Source: a bacterium
Lineage (GTDB): Bacteria > JACRDZ01 > JAJRWM01
Direction of reading: 5' to 3'
Length of the DNA stretch: 5,924 nucleotides
Assembly: GCA_024276815.1 (NCBI GenBank)
Contig: JAJRWM010000169.1
Coordinates: forward strand, 1 to 5,924
Numbering within the stretch: position 1 is the stretch's first letter; every line of letters begins with the position of its first letter. The position numbers were made by a program, and so were the translations under genes. The notes under the pieces are model-generated. The model worked only from the letters and a program-made list of their open reading frames with translations. It had not been told where the DNA came from and ran no database searches. Shown piece by piece: positions 1 through 5,849 of the stretch.

Positions 1-120
1 AATGTTGACGTCATAGTGAAGCTGATTATCCCGATCGCCATGGATAAAGAGCTGCGTTTCGCGATCCGTGAAGGCGGACATACCGTGGGCGCCGGCGTTA
101 TCAGCGAAATTATAGAATAA
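1..120 (+). CDS. tuf: Elongation factor Tu, C-terminal end (partial)
   Basis: The window opens inside a gene already in frame at base 1, giving 39 codons and a TAA stop. The translation is the end of EF-Tu domain 3: it contains [19 protein letters not shown] and then [11 protein letters not shown], the near-invariant C-terminus of bacterial EF-Tu. EF-Tu is the cytoplasmic GTPase that brings aminoacyl-tRNA to the ribosomal A site; domain 3 helps bind the tRNA. The GTPase domain lies upstream, outside the window. The gene ends 20 nt before rpsJ, the usual str–S10 junction in many bacteria, so it is probably co-transcribed with the ribosomal protein genes. A genome may carry two tuf copies; this is the one linked to S10. 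Confidence 0.96.
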   Translation, partial: NVDVIVKLIIPIAMDKELRFAIREGGHTVGAGVISEIIE

Positions 121-140
121 GAAAAAAGGGAAGTGGGAGA

Positions 141-449
141 ATGGTTACGCAAAAGATAAGAATCAGGTTAAAGGGTTATGATCATCGCTTGTTGGATCGG
201 TCGGCAGCGGATATCGTTATGACGGCGAAAAGAACCGGGGCTAAAGTATCAGGGCCGATTCCCTTACCAACGGAAATCTGCCGCCAGACTGTTTTACGTT
301 CTCCCCATGTTAATAAAAAGTCGCGTGAGCAATTTGAGGTGCGTACGCATAAAAGGCTTTTGGATATTTTGGAACCGACCCCTAAGACAGTTGACGCTTT
401 GATGAAGCTGGAACTGGCCGCGGGTATTGGTGTTGAGATAAAACTGTAA
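141..449 (+). CDS. rpsJ: 30S ribosomal protein S10 (uS10)
   Basis: 102 residues, against 103 in E. coli, to which it aligns without gaps for most of its length. Recognised by [17 protein letters not shown] at the N-terminus, [16 protein letters not shown] around residues 29-44, and [19 protein letters not shown] around residues 54-72. S10 binds 16S rRNA in the 30S head; in E. coli it also forms the NusB–NusE antitermination complex. The ATG at 141 follows purine-rich DNA (AAGGG at 126-130, GGGAG at 135-139); the more distal element has the better spacing. It heads the S10 operon, 20 nt after tuf, leaving no room for an E. coli-type S10 leader. Residue 49 is Gln where E. coli has Phe and most bacteria have an aromatic residue; the rest is ordinary. 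Confidence 0.97.
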   Translation: MVTQKIRIRLKGYDHRLLDRSAADIVMTAKRTGAKVSGPIPLPTEICRQTVLRSPHVNKKSREQFEVRTHKRLLDILEPTPKTVDALMKLELAAGIGVEIKL

Positions 450-462
450 TAGGAGTCGGGAA

Positions 463-1092
463 ATGCCCGTAAGATTGTTAGGTAAAAAAATAGGCATGAC
501 ACGGATGATCCAGGAGAATGGCGATATGGTACCAGTCACTGTGTTGCAGGTTAATCCTGGCAAAATTGTGCAGGAAAAAACGCCGAAAAAGGAAGGTTAC
601 CGAGCTGTACAGTTAGCCTTCTGCGAGGTTGGCGAGAACCGGGTCAACAAGTCGAGGCTGGGTCACTTTAAAAAGGCCAAGACGAAGCCGCATCGGTATT
701 TGAGAGAGTTTCGGCTTCTGGGTGACGAGAGCTATAAGCTGGGCGACGAGGTTAAGGTCGATGTCTTTGTTGAAGGCGAACTGGTTGACGTGACCGGCGT
801 TTCCAAGGGTAAGGGCTTTGCCGGCGGTGTTAAACGCCACCACTGGAGGGGCGGACCGAAGACCCACGGGTCGAGGTTCCATCGGGCGCCCGGTAGTATC
901 GGCGCCTGCGCGACACCCGGGGAAGTGGATAAGGGGCGGAATATGCCCGGGCATATGGGGCAGGAAAAGGTTACCGTGCAGTGTTTGAGAGTTATGCGCG
1001 TGGACGCCGACAAGAATTTGCTTTTGGTTAAAGGCGCTGTGCCGGGAGCCAATAACGGAATTGTAAGCGTTAAGAAGAGCGTAAAAGCTTAA
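463..1092 (+). CDS. rplC: 50S ribosomal protein L3 (uL3)
   Basis: 209 residues, the same length as E. coli L3. The N-terminus carries [17 protein letters not shown], typical of L3. The centre has [19 protein letters not shown] (about residues 109-127), then [14 protein letters not shown], and the C-terminus has [20 protein letters not shown]3 is an early-assembling 23S rRNA-binding protein; its extended central loop reaches towards the peptidyl transferase centre. The ATG at 463 has a clear AGGAG at 451-455, 7 nt upstream. It follows rpsJ by 13 nt and precedes rplD by 21 nt. The glutamine methylated by PrmB in E. coli (Gln150, in GSIGQ) is Ala148 here (GSIGA), so that modification cannot occur at this site; many bacteria lack this Gln. 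Confidence 0.97.
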   Translation: MPVRLLGKKIGMTRMIQENGDMVPVTVLQVNPGKIVQEKTPKKEGYRAVQLAFCEVGENRVNKSRLGHFKKAKTKPHRYLREFRLLGDESYKLGDEVKVDVFVEGELVDVTGVSKGKGFAGGVKRHHWRGGPKTHGSRFHRAPGSIGACATPGEVDKGRNMPGHMGQEKVTVQCLRVMRVDADKNLLLVKGAVPGANNGIVSVKKSVKA

Positions 1093-1113
1093 TACGCTTG
1101 AGGGTATAATAAT

Positions 1114-1752
1114 ATGATTATGGCAGATTTATACGGAAAAAATGGTAAAAAGGCCGGTGAAGTTGAAGTTCCCGCTGTCTTCGCTCAAACCAAAAACAGC
1201 CCGGGGTTGGTTCACCAGGCGGTTGTGCGTGAGCTGGCGAACAAGCGGAGCGGTACCGCGGCTACCAAGACCAGGGGCATGATTTACGGCGGCGGCGCCA
1301 AGCCTCACCGGCAAAAAGGAACCGGGCGGGCGCGGGCCGGCAGTAACCGGTCGCCTCTGTGGGTCGGCGGCGGAACGATTTTTGGTCCGCAACCCAGAAG
1401 CTATCAGAAAAAACTGAATAAAAAAATGCGTCAGGCGGCGCTTAACGCGGTTGTTTTGGACAAAATCAACAGCGGTTTGATTAAAATCGTTGAAGGGCTG
1501 GAAATAAAAGAGGCGAAAACCAAAGAGTTTGTCGCTTTGCTGAAACAGTTGGAAGTTGACGGAAGCGCCTTGATTGTTGCCATTGATTTTGATGAAAAAT
1601 TGAACCTGGCCTCCCGGAATGTTGCAGGGGTGAAAATGTTGACGGTTGGTTGTGTCAATGTGCACGACCTGCTGAAATATCAGCATCTCGTAATAACCCA
1701 GGAAGCCTTAACCATGGTTGGAAGTCGAGGAAATAAAGTTGAATCCGCATGA
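1114..1752 (+). CDS. rplD: 50S ribosomal protein L4 (uL4)
   Basis: 212 residues, slightly longer than E. coli L4 (201). The diagnostic part is the tunnel loop around residues 56-77: YGGGAKPHRQKGTGRARAGS, followed by RSPLWVGGGTIFGPQPRSY and KLNKKMRQAAL. The loop lysine that is substituted in some erythromycin-resistant E. coli (Lys63) is kept as Lys68. L4 binds 23S rRNA and lines the upper exit tunnel. In gammaproteobacteria it also represses the S10 operon through the mRNA leader; no such leader is visible here. The ATG at 1114 is preferred over the one at 1120 because GAGGG at 1100-1104 is 9 nt from the first and 15 nt from the second. Its last codons overlap the start of rplW. Confidence 0.96.
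   Translation: MIMADLYGKNGKKAGEVEVPAVFAQTKNSPGLVHQAVVRELANKRSGTAATKTRGMIYGGGAKPHRQKGTGRARAGSNRSPLWVGGGTIFGPQPRSYQKKLNKKMRQAALNAVVLDKINSGLIKIVEGLEIKEAKTKEFVALLKQLEVDGSALIVAIDFDEKLNLASRNVAGVKMLTVGCVNVHDLLKYQHLVITQEALTMVGSRGNKVESA
1727..1731 (+). promoter_or_regulatory. Shine-Dalgarno for rplW, inside the end of rplD
   Basis: GAGGA lies 7 nt before the TTG at 1739 and inside the rplD coding sequence. It is the main reason for choosing the 1739 start for L23 over the in-frame TTG at 1718, whose nearest purine stretch (GGAAG at 1701-1705) is 12 nt away. Confidence 0.7.
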
Positions 1753-2026
1753 TATTATAATTAAACCAATAATTTCTGAACAAACGAGCAAGCTGAGTGA
1801 ATTGAATAATTCATACACTTTCAAGGTGGCCAAGGGCGCTAATAAAATAGCTATCAAGGATGCTGTGGAAAAGCTGTTTGATGTCAAGGTGAAGAAAGTT
1901 AACACTCTTAATTTCAAAGGTAAGAAAAGGCGGGTTCGGGCTAAGTTGGGAATGACCGCGAGTTGGAAAAAAGCGTATGTGACTCTCCAGAGCGGAGACC
2001 GCATTGAGATATTTGAAGGGGTATAA
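1739..2026 (+). CDS. rplW: 50S ribosomal protein L23 (uL23)
   Basis: 95 residues from a TTG start, the normal L23 length. The N-terminus reads [19 protein letters not shown], matching the usual 'D-I-I-x-x-P-I-I-S/T-E' opening. Later landmarks are [35 protein letters not shown] and DWKKAYVTL-like [10 protein letters not shown]23 sits at the polypeptide exit of the 50S subunit and docks trigger factor and SRP; the docking glutamate (E. coli Glu18) is Glu14 here. The frame is open back to another TTG at 1718, which would add seven residues and give a 35-nt overlap with rplD. The 1739 start gives a 14-nt overlap and is better supported by its Shine-Dalgarno and by family length. Translational coupling to rplD is likely. 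rplB begins 2 nt after the stop. Confidence 0.95.
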   Translation: MNPHDIIIKPIISEQTSKLSELNNSYTFKVAKGANKIAIKDAVEKLFDVKVKKVNTLNFKGKKRRVRAKLGMTASWKKAYVTLQSGDRIEIFEGV

Positions 2027-2028
2027 CA

Positions 2029-2865
2029 GTGGCTGTTAAAACATATAAACCAACAACTCCTTCGCGTAGATGGATTACTACTCTCGATAATAAGGAAGTA
2101 ACCAAAACGCGACCGGAAAAGTCGTTGACCGAACCCAAAACCCGTATCAGCGGCCGCAATAACGCCGGCCGGATAACTGTCAGGCGGCGTGGCGGCGGCC
2201 ATAAACGTCTTTACAGGATTATCGATTTCAAGAGGAACAAGGACGGCGTTCCGGCCAGAGTGGCGGCGATTGAATATGATCCGAACCGCTCGGCCCGAAT
2301 CGCTTTGCTGCACTATGCCGATGGGGAAAAACGTTATATTCTCTGGCCCAAGGGGCTGGAGGTTGGCGATCAGGTCGAAAGCGGCGAAAACGCGCCGGTT
2401 CGAACGGGTAATTGCCTGAAGCTTAAGCAGTTGCCGCAGGGCACAATTGTGCATAATATTGAGCTTCGCCAGGGTAAGGGCGGTCAGATGGTGCGTAGCG
2501 CCGGCGGTTACGCTCAAGTGGTGGCTTTTGAAAACAAATACGCTTACCTGAAGATGCCGTCCGGCGAGGTGCGAAAAGTACTCGAGGAATGCCTGGCGAC
2601 CGTTGGCGAGGTTGGCAACTCCGACCACGCCAATATCTCCTGGGGTAAAGCCGGCCGCTCACGCTGGAAAGGCCGTCGGCCTAAGGTGCGCGGGGTCGCG
2701 ATGAACCCGGTCGACCATCCTCATGGCGGCGGTGAAGGCCGCACTTCAGGCGGACGTCACCCTGTTACTCCCTGGGGTATCTCGACCAAGGGACATAAAA
2801 CCAGGAGCAATAAGAGAACTGATAAATATATTGTCACGGATAGAAGACAGAAGCGTAATAGATAG
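2029..2865 (+). CDS. rplB: 50S ribosomal protein L2 (uL2)
   Basis: 278 residues (E. coli 273). It starts with GTG at 2029; GAAGGGG at 2015-2021 is 7 nt upstream and lies inside the end of rplW. The N-terminal part has [10 protein letters not shown] and [20 protein letters not shown] (residues 42-61), which binds 23S rRNA. The C-terminal part has [14 protein letters not shown] from residue 225; His230 corresponds to E. coli His229, implicated in peptidyl transferase activity and subunit association. The extreme C-terminus is [13 protein letters not shown] plus a basic tail. L2 supports assembly of the peptidyl transferase centre and contacts both subunits. It ends with TAG, which matters for interpreting the TAG inside rpmC: reading through would append 16 unrelated residues before a TGA. 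Confidence 0.97.
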   Translation: MAVKTYKPTTPSRRWITTLDNKEVTKTRPEKSLTEPKTRISGRNNAGRITVRRRGGGHKRLYRIIDFKRNKDGVPARVAAIEYDPNRSARIALLHYADGEKRYILWPKGLEVGDQVESGENAPVRTGNCLKLKQLPQGTIVHNIELRQGKGGQMVRSAGGYAQVVAFENKYAYLKMPSGEVRKVLEECLATVGEVGNSDHANISWGKAGRSRWKGRRPKVRGVAMNPVDHPHGGGEGRTSGGRHPVTPWGISTKGHKTRSNKRTDKYIVTDRRQKRNR

Positions 2866-2881
2866 GAGCAAAGGATAATAA

Positions 2882-3169
2882 ATGGGCAGATCGTTAAAGA
2901 AGGGGCCATACGTTGATGAGAAGCTTCTCAAGAAGGTCAGAGAGGCGACCTCAAAGGGTGAGACCAAGGTAATCAAGACCTGGGCGCGTAATTGTACCAT
3001 TGTTCCTGAAATGGTTGGGCACAGGATAGCGGTTCATAATGGTAAAAAGTTTTTCCCTGTTTACCTGACTGAGAATATGGTAGGGCATAAGCTGGGAGAG
3101 TTTTCGCCAACCAGATATTATCGTGGGCATCCCGGTACCAAGGCTGAAAGAAAATCTTCAGCCAGGTAA
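2882..3169 (+). CDS. rpsS: 30S ribosomal protein S19 (uS19)
   Basis: 95 residues, close to the usual 92-93. It opens with [18 protein letters not shown] and contains [15 protein letters not shown] and [13 protein letters not shown], all hallmarks of S19. S19 binds 16S rRNA in the 30S head, pairs with S13, and lies near A-site tRNA and the intersubunit bridge. The ATG at 2882 has AAAGGA at 2870-2875, 6 nt upstream. The segment ARNCT at about residues 35-39 differs from the common SRRST and the C-terminus ([13 protein letters not shown]) is slightly extended; neither argues against the assignment. It lies 16 nt after rplB and 19 nt before rplV. Confidence 0.97.
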   Translation: MGRSLKKGPYVDEKLLKKVREATSKGETKVIKTWARNCTIVPEMVGHRIAVHNGKKFFPVYLTENMVGHKLGEFSPTRYYRGHPGTKAERKSSAR

Positions 3170-3177
3170 AGGGTATA

Positions 3178-3183
3178 GAGGAG
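3178..3183 (+). promoter_or_regulatory. Shine-Dalgarno deciding the rplV start
   Basis: GAGGAG lies 5 nt before the ATG at 3189 and only 2 nt before the adjacent ATG at 3186. It supports initiation at 3189 and argues against the GTG at 3123, where the frame first opens inside rpsS. Confidence 0.75.
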
Positions 3184-3188
3184 TTATG

Positions 3189-3524
3189 ATGGAAGCAAAA
3201 GCATTGGCTCGATATGTGAGAATAGCGCCGCGCAAAGTGCGAATGGTTGTTGATGTTATTCGCGGTCAGGCTGTTGAGACGGCCTTTAAAAATCTTCAGT
3301 TTGTTAACAAGCGTCCCAAAGAAGTCGTGGAGAAGACGCTTAAAAGCGCTGTCGCTAACGCCGGCTATAATGGTGAAATGGATATCGATAAATTATACGT
3401 GAAGTCCGTTTATGTTGATCAAGGCCCGACTTTAAAGCGTTTTATGCCCAGAGCAATGAGACGGGCTACCAAGATAGAGAAGAAAACAAGCCATATCACT
3501 ATAGTAGTGGCAGAAAGGGCGTAG
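3189..3524 (+). CDS. rplV: 50S ribosomal protein L22 (uL22)
   Basis: 111 residues, aligning without gaps to the 110 of E. coli. The N-terminus [19 protein letters not shown] is the canonical L22 opening, which with the Shine-Dalgarno fixes the start at the second of two tandem ATGs. Further landmarks are [18 protein letters not shown], and the hairpin and C-terminal strand [15 protein letters not shown] then [14 protein letters not shown]22 touches all domains of 23S rRNA, and its beta-hairpin lines the exit tunnel near the L4 loop. At the hairpin, residues 90-91 are Met-Arg where E. coli has Lys-Gly; Met at 90 is common, but Arg at 91 is less usual. The gene ends in TAG, 2 nt before the rpsC start. 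Extending through TAG would add about 36 unrelated residues. Confidence 0.96.
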   Translation: MEAKALARYVRIAPRKVRMVVDVIRGQAVETAFKNLQFVNKRPKEVVEKTLKSAVANAGYNGEMDIDKLYVKSVYVDQGPTLKRFMPRAMRRATKIEKKTSHITIVVAERA

Positions 3525-3526
3525 CT

Positions 3527-4204
3527 GTGGGGCAGAAAGTTCATCCCAATGGTTTCAGGCTGGGCACAACTAAGACCTGGAGATCGCGTTGGTTCGCGAC
3601 CAAGGATTATGCTGGTTTTTTACATGAAGATTTGAAATTGCGCAAATACGTTAAAGGTATTTATAGTTTTGCCGGCACCTCGGAGATCGAGATCGAGAGA
3701 GCCGGACAAAAAATCAAGATTAATATCTATACCTCCCGCCCGGGAATCGTTATCGGCAAGAAAGGGGTCGCTATCGAGGCTCTGAAAAATGATCTGAAAA
3801 AGATGACGGGCAAGGAAGTGCGGATTAATATAAAGGAAGTTAAACGACCGGAGACGGACGCCCAGTTGGTAGCTGAAAACGTCGCGCTACAGTTGGAGAG
3901 AAGGGTTTCTTTCCGCCGGGCGATGAAGAAAGCTCTTACCTCGGCTTTGAAAATGGGAGCCGAGGGCATCAAAATATCAACGGCGGGTCGTTTGGGCGGT
4001 CGCGAGATGGCGAGAACTGAATGGTATCTGGAAGGTCGTCTGCCCCTTCATACTTTGAGGGCTGACATTGATTATGGCTTCGCCGAGGCCAGCACGACTT
4101 ATGGTTTGATAGGCGTGAAGGTCTGGATATTCAAGGGTGAAGTGATGTTAAAAGACTTGTACGAGAGCCGGCTGAAAAAAGCCACATCTATGAACGAAAA
4201 GTAG
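3527..4204 (+). CDS. rpsC: 30S ribosomal protein S3 (uS3)
   Basis: 225 residues (E. coli 233, which has a longer basic tail). The GTG start at 3527 follows GAAAGGG (3513-3519) by 7 nt, and [13 protein letters not shown] is the invariant N-terminus. A type II KH domain follows, with the loop GKKG at residues 77-80 inside [10 protein letters not shown]. The C-terminal domain has SGRLGG-like [16 protein letters not shown] and the closing block [16 protein letters not shown]. Arg130, Arg131 and Lys134 (FRRAMKKA) correspond to the E. coli mRNA-entry-channel residues linked to ribosomal helicase activity. S3 sits in the 30S head at the mRNA entrance with S4 and S5. It ends in TAG, 13 nt before rplP. 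Confidence 0.97.
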   Translation: MGQKVHPNGFRLGTTKTWRSRWFATKDYAGFLHEDLKLRKYVKGIYSFAGTSEIEIERAGQKIKINIYTSRPGIVIGKKGVAIEALKNDLKKMTGKEVRINIKEVKRPETDAQLVAENVALQLERRVSFRRAMKKALTSALKMGAEGIKISTAGRLGGREMARTEWYLEGRLPLHTLRADIDYGFAEASTTYGLIGVKVWIFKGEVMLKDLYESRLKKATSMNEK

Positions 4205-4217
4205 TTGGAGCAAACTT

Positions 4218-4646
4218 ATGTTAATGCCTAAAAAGGTGAAATATCGTTATCAGCATCGCAAGAAATTTAGCGGCAACGCCAAGCGTGGCACCGAGATCAA
4301 CTTCGGCGATTATGGTTTGAAGGCGCTGGGTTCGACCTGGATTACGGCTAACCAGATTGAGTCGGCCCGTATCGCTATTAACCGTTTTATGAAGCGCGAA
4401 GGCAAGATATATATTAGGATATTCCCGGATAACCCCTTTACCAAAAAACCGCTGGAAACACGTCAGGGTAAAGGTAAGGGAAGTCTGGAGGCCTGGACGG
4501 CCAGGGTAAAGCCCGGCCGGATTATGTTTGAGATCAGCGGTGTTCCCCACGCTGTAGCTAAAGAGGCGATGCGTTTGGCAAGCCATAAATTACCGATTAA
4601 AACCAAGTTTATTTGTCGACCTGGTTTGGCGGAGGACGTTCATTGA
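4218..4646 (+). CDS. rplP: 50S ribosomal protein L16 (uL16)
   Basis: 142 residues (E. coli 136). The N-terminus [10 protein letters not shown] is a standard L16 opening, and the ATG at 4218 has GGAG at 4207-4210, 7 nt upstream; the in-frame ATG at 4224 would be 13 nt away. Other landmarks are [24 protein letters not shown], written here as separate motifs [10 protein letters not shown] and [14 protein letters not shown], then GKGKG, and the C-terminal [10 protein letters not shown]16 joins late in 50S assembly and contacts A-site tRNA. Arg82 ([10 protein letters not shown]) corresponds to E. coli Arg81, the residue hydroxylated by the YcfD/RoxA oxygenase there; whether it is modified here is unknown. 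The TGA stop overlaps the rpmC start codon by 4 nt (TTGA). Confidence 0.96.
   Translation: MLMPKKVKYRYQHRKKFSGNAKRGTEINFGDYGLKALGSTWITANQIESARIAINRFMKREGKIYIRIFPDNPFTKKPLETRQGKGKGSLEAWTARVKPGRIMFEISGVPHAVAKEAMRLASHKLPIKTKFICRPGLAEDVH
4631..4635 (+). promoter_or_regulatory. Shine-Dalgarno for rpmC, inside the end of rplP
   Basis: GGAGG, a perfect core anti-16S match, lies 7 nt before the TTG at 4643. It shows that initiation of L29 is intact and was presumably under selection, despite the stop codon 15 codons later. Confidence 0.85.
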
Positions 4647-4843
4647 AAGCTAGTGAATTAAGAGAGATGACCATTGATGAGCTTAACTAGAAGCTCCGTA
4701 AAGAAAAGGAAGCGCTTTTTAAGTTGCGGTTCCGTGCCGCGACCGGCAAGCTGGAAAATCCGATGAAAGTCAGGATGATCCGCAGGGAAGTCGCGCGGAT
4801 CAATACCGTGGTCGGCGAGAAACAAGAAAGCGCCAGAGGTTAA
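4643..4843 (+). pseudogene. rpmC: 50S ribosomal protein L29 (uL29), interrupted by an in-frame amber codon
   Basis: From a TTG start with a strong Shine-Dalgarno, the frame reads [15 protein letters not shown], then TAG at 4688-4690 (codon 16), then [40 protein letters not shown] and a short tail to TAA. Counting the TAG as one residue, the product is 66 residues, the normal L29 length, and both sides match the family in one frame (ELR..., LRFxxATGxLENP, RREVARI). No frameshift is needed. L29 is a two-helix protein at the tunnel exit beside L23. The gene lies where L29 belongs, between rplP (4-nt overlap) and rpsQ (1 nt apart). Relatives often have Gln or Glu at the stop position, so CAG to TAG is the simplest origin. 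Translation to the first stop gives only 15 residues. Partial suppression, reinitiation at the TTG at 4724 (39 residues), or a sequence error are alternatives. Identity is near certain; functional status is not. Confidence 0.9.
4688..4690 (+). other. In-frame TAG at codon 16 of rpmC
   Basis: The codon sits between AAC (Asn15) and AAG (Lys17), in the linker/second-helix start of L29. The following base is A; a 3' purine is known to favour amber suppression in E. coli, which leaves leaky readthrough possible but does not demonstrate it. I see no recoding hairpin directly downstream. TAG also terminates rplB, rplV and rpsC in this window. Confidence 0.95.
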
Positions 4844-4844
4844 T

Positions 4845-5102
4845 ATGGAAAAGAGGAATCTGCGAAAAGAGCGCGAGGGAATTGTCGTCAGCGTTGACAT
4901 GGATAAGACTATTACCGTGGCGATTGCCCGGTTGGTTAAGGATCCGCTTTACGGCAAGACCATCAAGAAAACCAAAAAGATTATGGCGCACGACGAAAAA
5001 AACGAGTGCGAGGTCAATGACCGGGTGCGGGTTATGGAATCCCGTCCCCTTAGCAAGCGAAAACGTTGGCGTTTAATAAATATCGTAAAAAAACATAGTT
5101 AA
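4845..5102 (+). CDS. rpsQ: 30S ribosomal protein S17 (uS17)
   Basis: 85 residues, close to E. coli's 84. It contains the S17 core: [47 protein letters not shown] and the signature [14 protein letters not shown]17 is an OB-fold primary 16S rRNA-binding protein in the 30S body, needed early in assembly. The ATG at 4845 has GAGG at 4836-4839, 5 nt upstream and inside the end of rpmC, and lies 1 nt after the rpmC TAA. If rpsQ is normally coupled to rpmC translation, the amber codon in rpmC could lower its expression; its own Shine-Dalgarno may compensate. Small departures from the commonest sequence are Asp for His in the 'KHPxYGK' block and Asn for Gly before the 'D-x-V' turn (VNDRV). Confidence 0.96.
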   Translation: MEKRNLRKEREGIVVSVDMDKTITVAIARLVKDPLYGKTIKKTKKIMAHDEKNECEVNDRVRVMESRPLSKRKRWRLINIVKKHS

Positions 5103-5111
5103 GAGAAAACA

Positions 5112-5480
5112 ATGATCCAATTACAAACAATCTTAAACGTAGCAGATAACACAGGCGCCAAAAAGTTAATGTGCATCAGGGTCCTGGGCGGTTCCAAGCG
5201 GCGTTACGCGCATATTGGCGATATTATCGTGGGTGTGGTAAAATCCGCTATTCCCGGCGGCGCCGTGAAAAAAGGCGAGATCGTCAAGGCGGTTGTGGTG
5301 AGAACGTCCAGCCCTCTTAAACGGAAAGACGGCTCTATTATCCGGTTCGATGATAATGCCGCCGTGATCGTGGACGCCCAGAAGCAACCGAGAGGCACAC
5401 GGATGTTTGGCCCGGTTTCCCGGGAATTGCGGGAAAAAGAGTTTATGAAAATAGTCTCTTTATCAGCTGAAGTTTTATAA
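5112..5480 (+). CDS. rplN: 50S ribosomal protein L14 (uL14)
   Basis: 122 residues, the standard L14 length. It opens [18 protein letters not shown] and contains [63 protein letters not shown] and the terminal [12 protein letters not shown], all family hallmarks. L14 binds 23S rRNA at the intersubunit face, forms bridge B8 with 16S rRNA and is the target of the silencing factor RsfS. It is the first gene of the classical spc operon, but only 9 nt separate it from rpsQ, so no promoter or terminator marks the boundary. The Shine-Dalgarno (AAGAGA at 5101-5106) overlaps the rpsQ stop and is weak, which fits reliance on coupling. Confidence 0.97.
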   Translation: MIQLQTILNVADNTGAKKLMCIRVLGGSKRRYAHIGDIIVGVVKSAIPGGAVKKGEIVKAVVVRTSSPLKRKDGSIIRFDDNAAVIVDAQKQPRGTRMFGPVSRELREKEFMKIVSLSAEVL

Positions 5481-5491
5481 GGACTTGGAAA

Positions 5492-5845
5492 ATGAAACAA
5501 TCAAATAGCGCCAGGAAGAAGCTGCATGTGAGAAAGGGCGATCAGGTTATCGTCATTTCGGGTAAAGAAAAAGGTAAGCAGGGAGCCGTGCTGAAGGTTG
5601 ATTCGAAAAACTCCCGGGTTATCATTGAGAAGGTTAATTTTGTCAAGCGCCACACTCGTCCCTCCCAGAGCAATCCCCAGGGCGGGATTGTTGAAAAGGA
5701 AGGCTCTATTCACAGCAGTAACGTGATGCTGTGGTGCGGCAAGTGCAACCAGGCTACCAGGGTGAAGCGCGAAGAACTGAAAGAGGGCGGCAAGGGTCGG
5801 GTTTGCCGAAACTGCGGCGAGATGTTCACTGTGAAGGGTAAGTAA
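5492..5845 (+). CDS. rplX: 50S ribosomal protein L24 (uL24), zinc-ribbon-like form
   Basis: 117 residues, longer than E. coli L24 (104). The N-terminal KOW domain is clear: LHVRKGDQVIVISGKEKGK followed by GAVLKVDSKNSRVIIEKVN (about residues 11-49). Then come VKRHTRPSQSNPQGGIVEKE and SIHSSNVML, typical of L24. The C-terminal region has two CxxC pairs, Cys82/Cys85 (CGKC) and Cys105/Cys108 (CRNC), probably a zinc-binding module; E. coli L24 lacks the complete set. L24 is one of the two 50S assembly initiators, binding the 5' end of 23S rRNA, and later sits near the tunnel exit. The ATG at 5492 has AAGGA at 5479-5483, 8 nt upstream and overlapping the rplN stop. rplE starts 4 nt after its TAA. 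Confidence 0.96.
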   Translation: MKQSNSARKKLHVRKGDQVIVISGKEKGKQGAVLKVDSKNSRVIIEKVNFVKRHTRPSQSNPQGGIVEKEGSIHSSNVMLWCGKCNQATRVKREELKEGGKGRVCRNCGEMFTVKGK

Positions 5846-5849
5846 GAGA

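Noticed and set aside
1105-1110. TATAAT just before rplD, as an internal promoter
   Set aside because: There is no acceptable -35 element at 16-18 nt spacing (TAAAAG at 1082-1087), and the hexamer lies in the AT-rich spacer between the Shine-Dalgarno and the start codon.
1708-2628. Long 306-codon open frame on the minus strand across rplW and rplB
   Set aside because: It lies opposite two unmistakable ribosomal protein genes, its translation matches no family I recognise, and such shadows are expected opposite codon-biased genes.
3123-3188. Upstream extension of rplV to a GTG at 3123
   Set aside because: It would overlap rpsS by 47 nt and add 22 residues with no L22 similarity; the GAGGAG and the canonical MEAKA N-terminus fix the start at 3189.
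4643-4690. A frameshift explanation for the broken rpmC
   Set aside because: The frame is the same on both sides of the TAG and total codon spacing matches L29 length, so only a substitution is needed.
4643-4843. Genome-wide reassignment of TAG to a sense codon
   Set aside because: TAG ends rplB, rplV and rpsC exactly where those families should end, and reading through would append unrelated residues running into the next genes.
5103-5111. A separate spc-operon promoter or terminator between rpsQ and rplN
   Set aside because: The gap is only 9 nt, with no inverted repeat or promoter-like hexamers.
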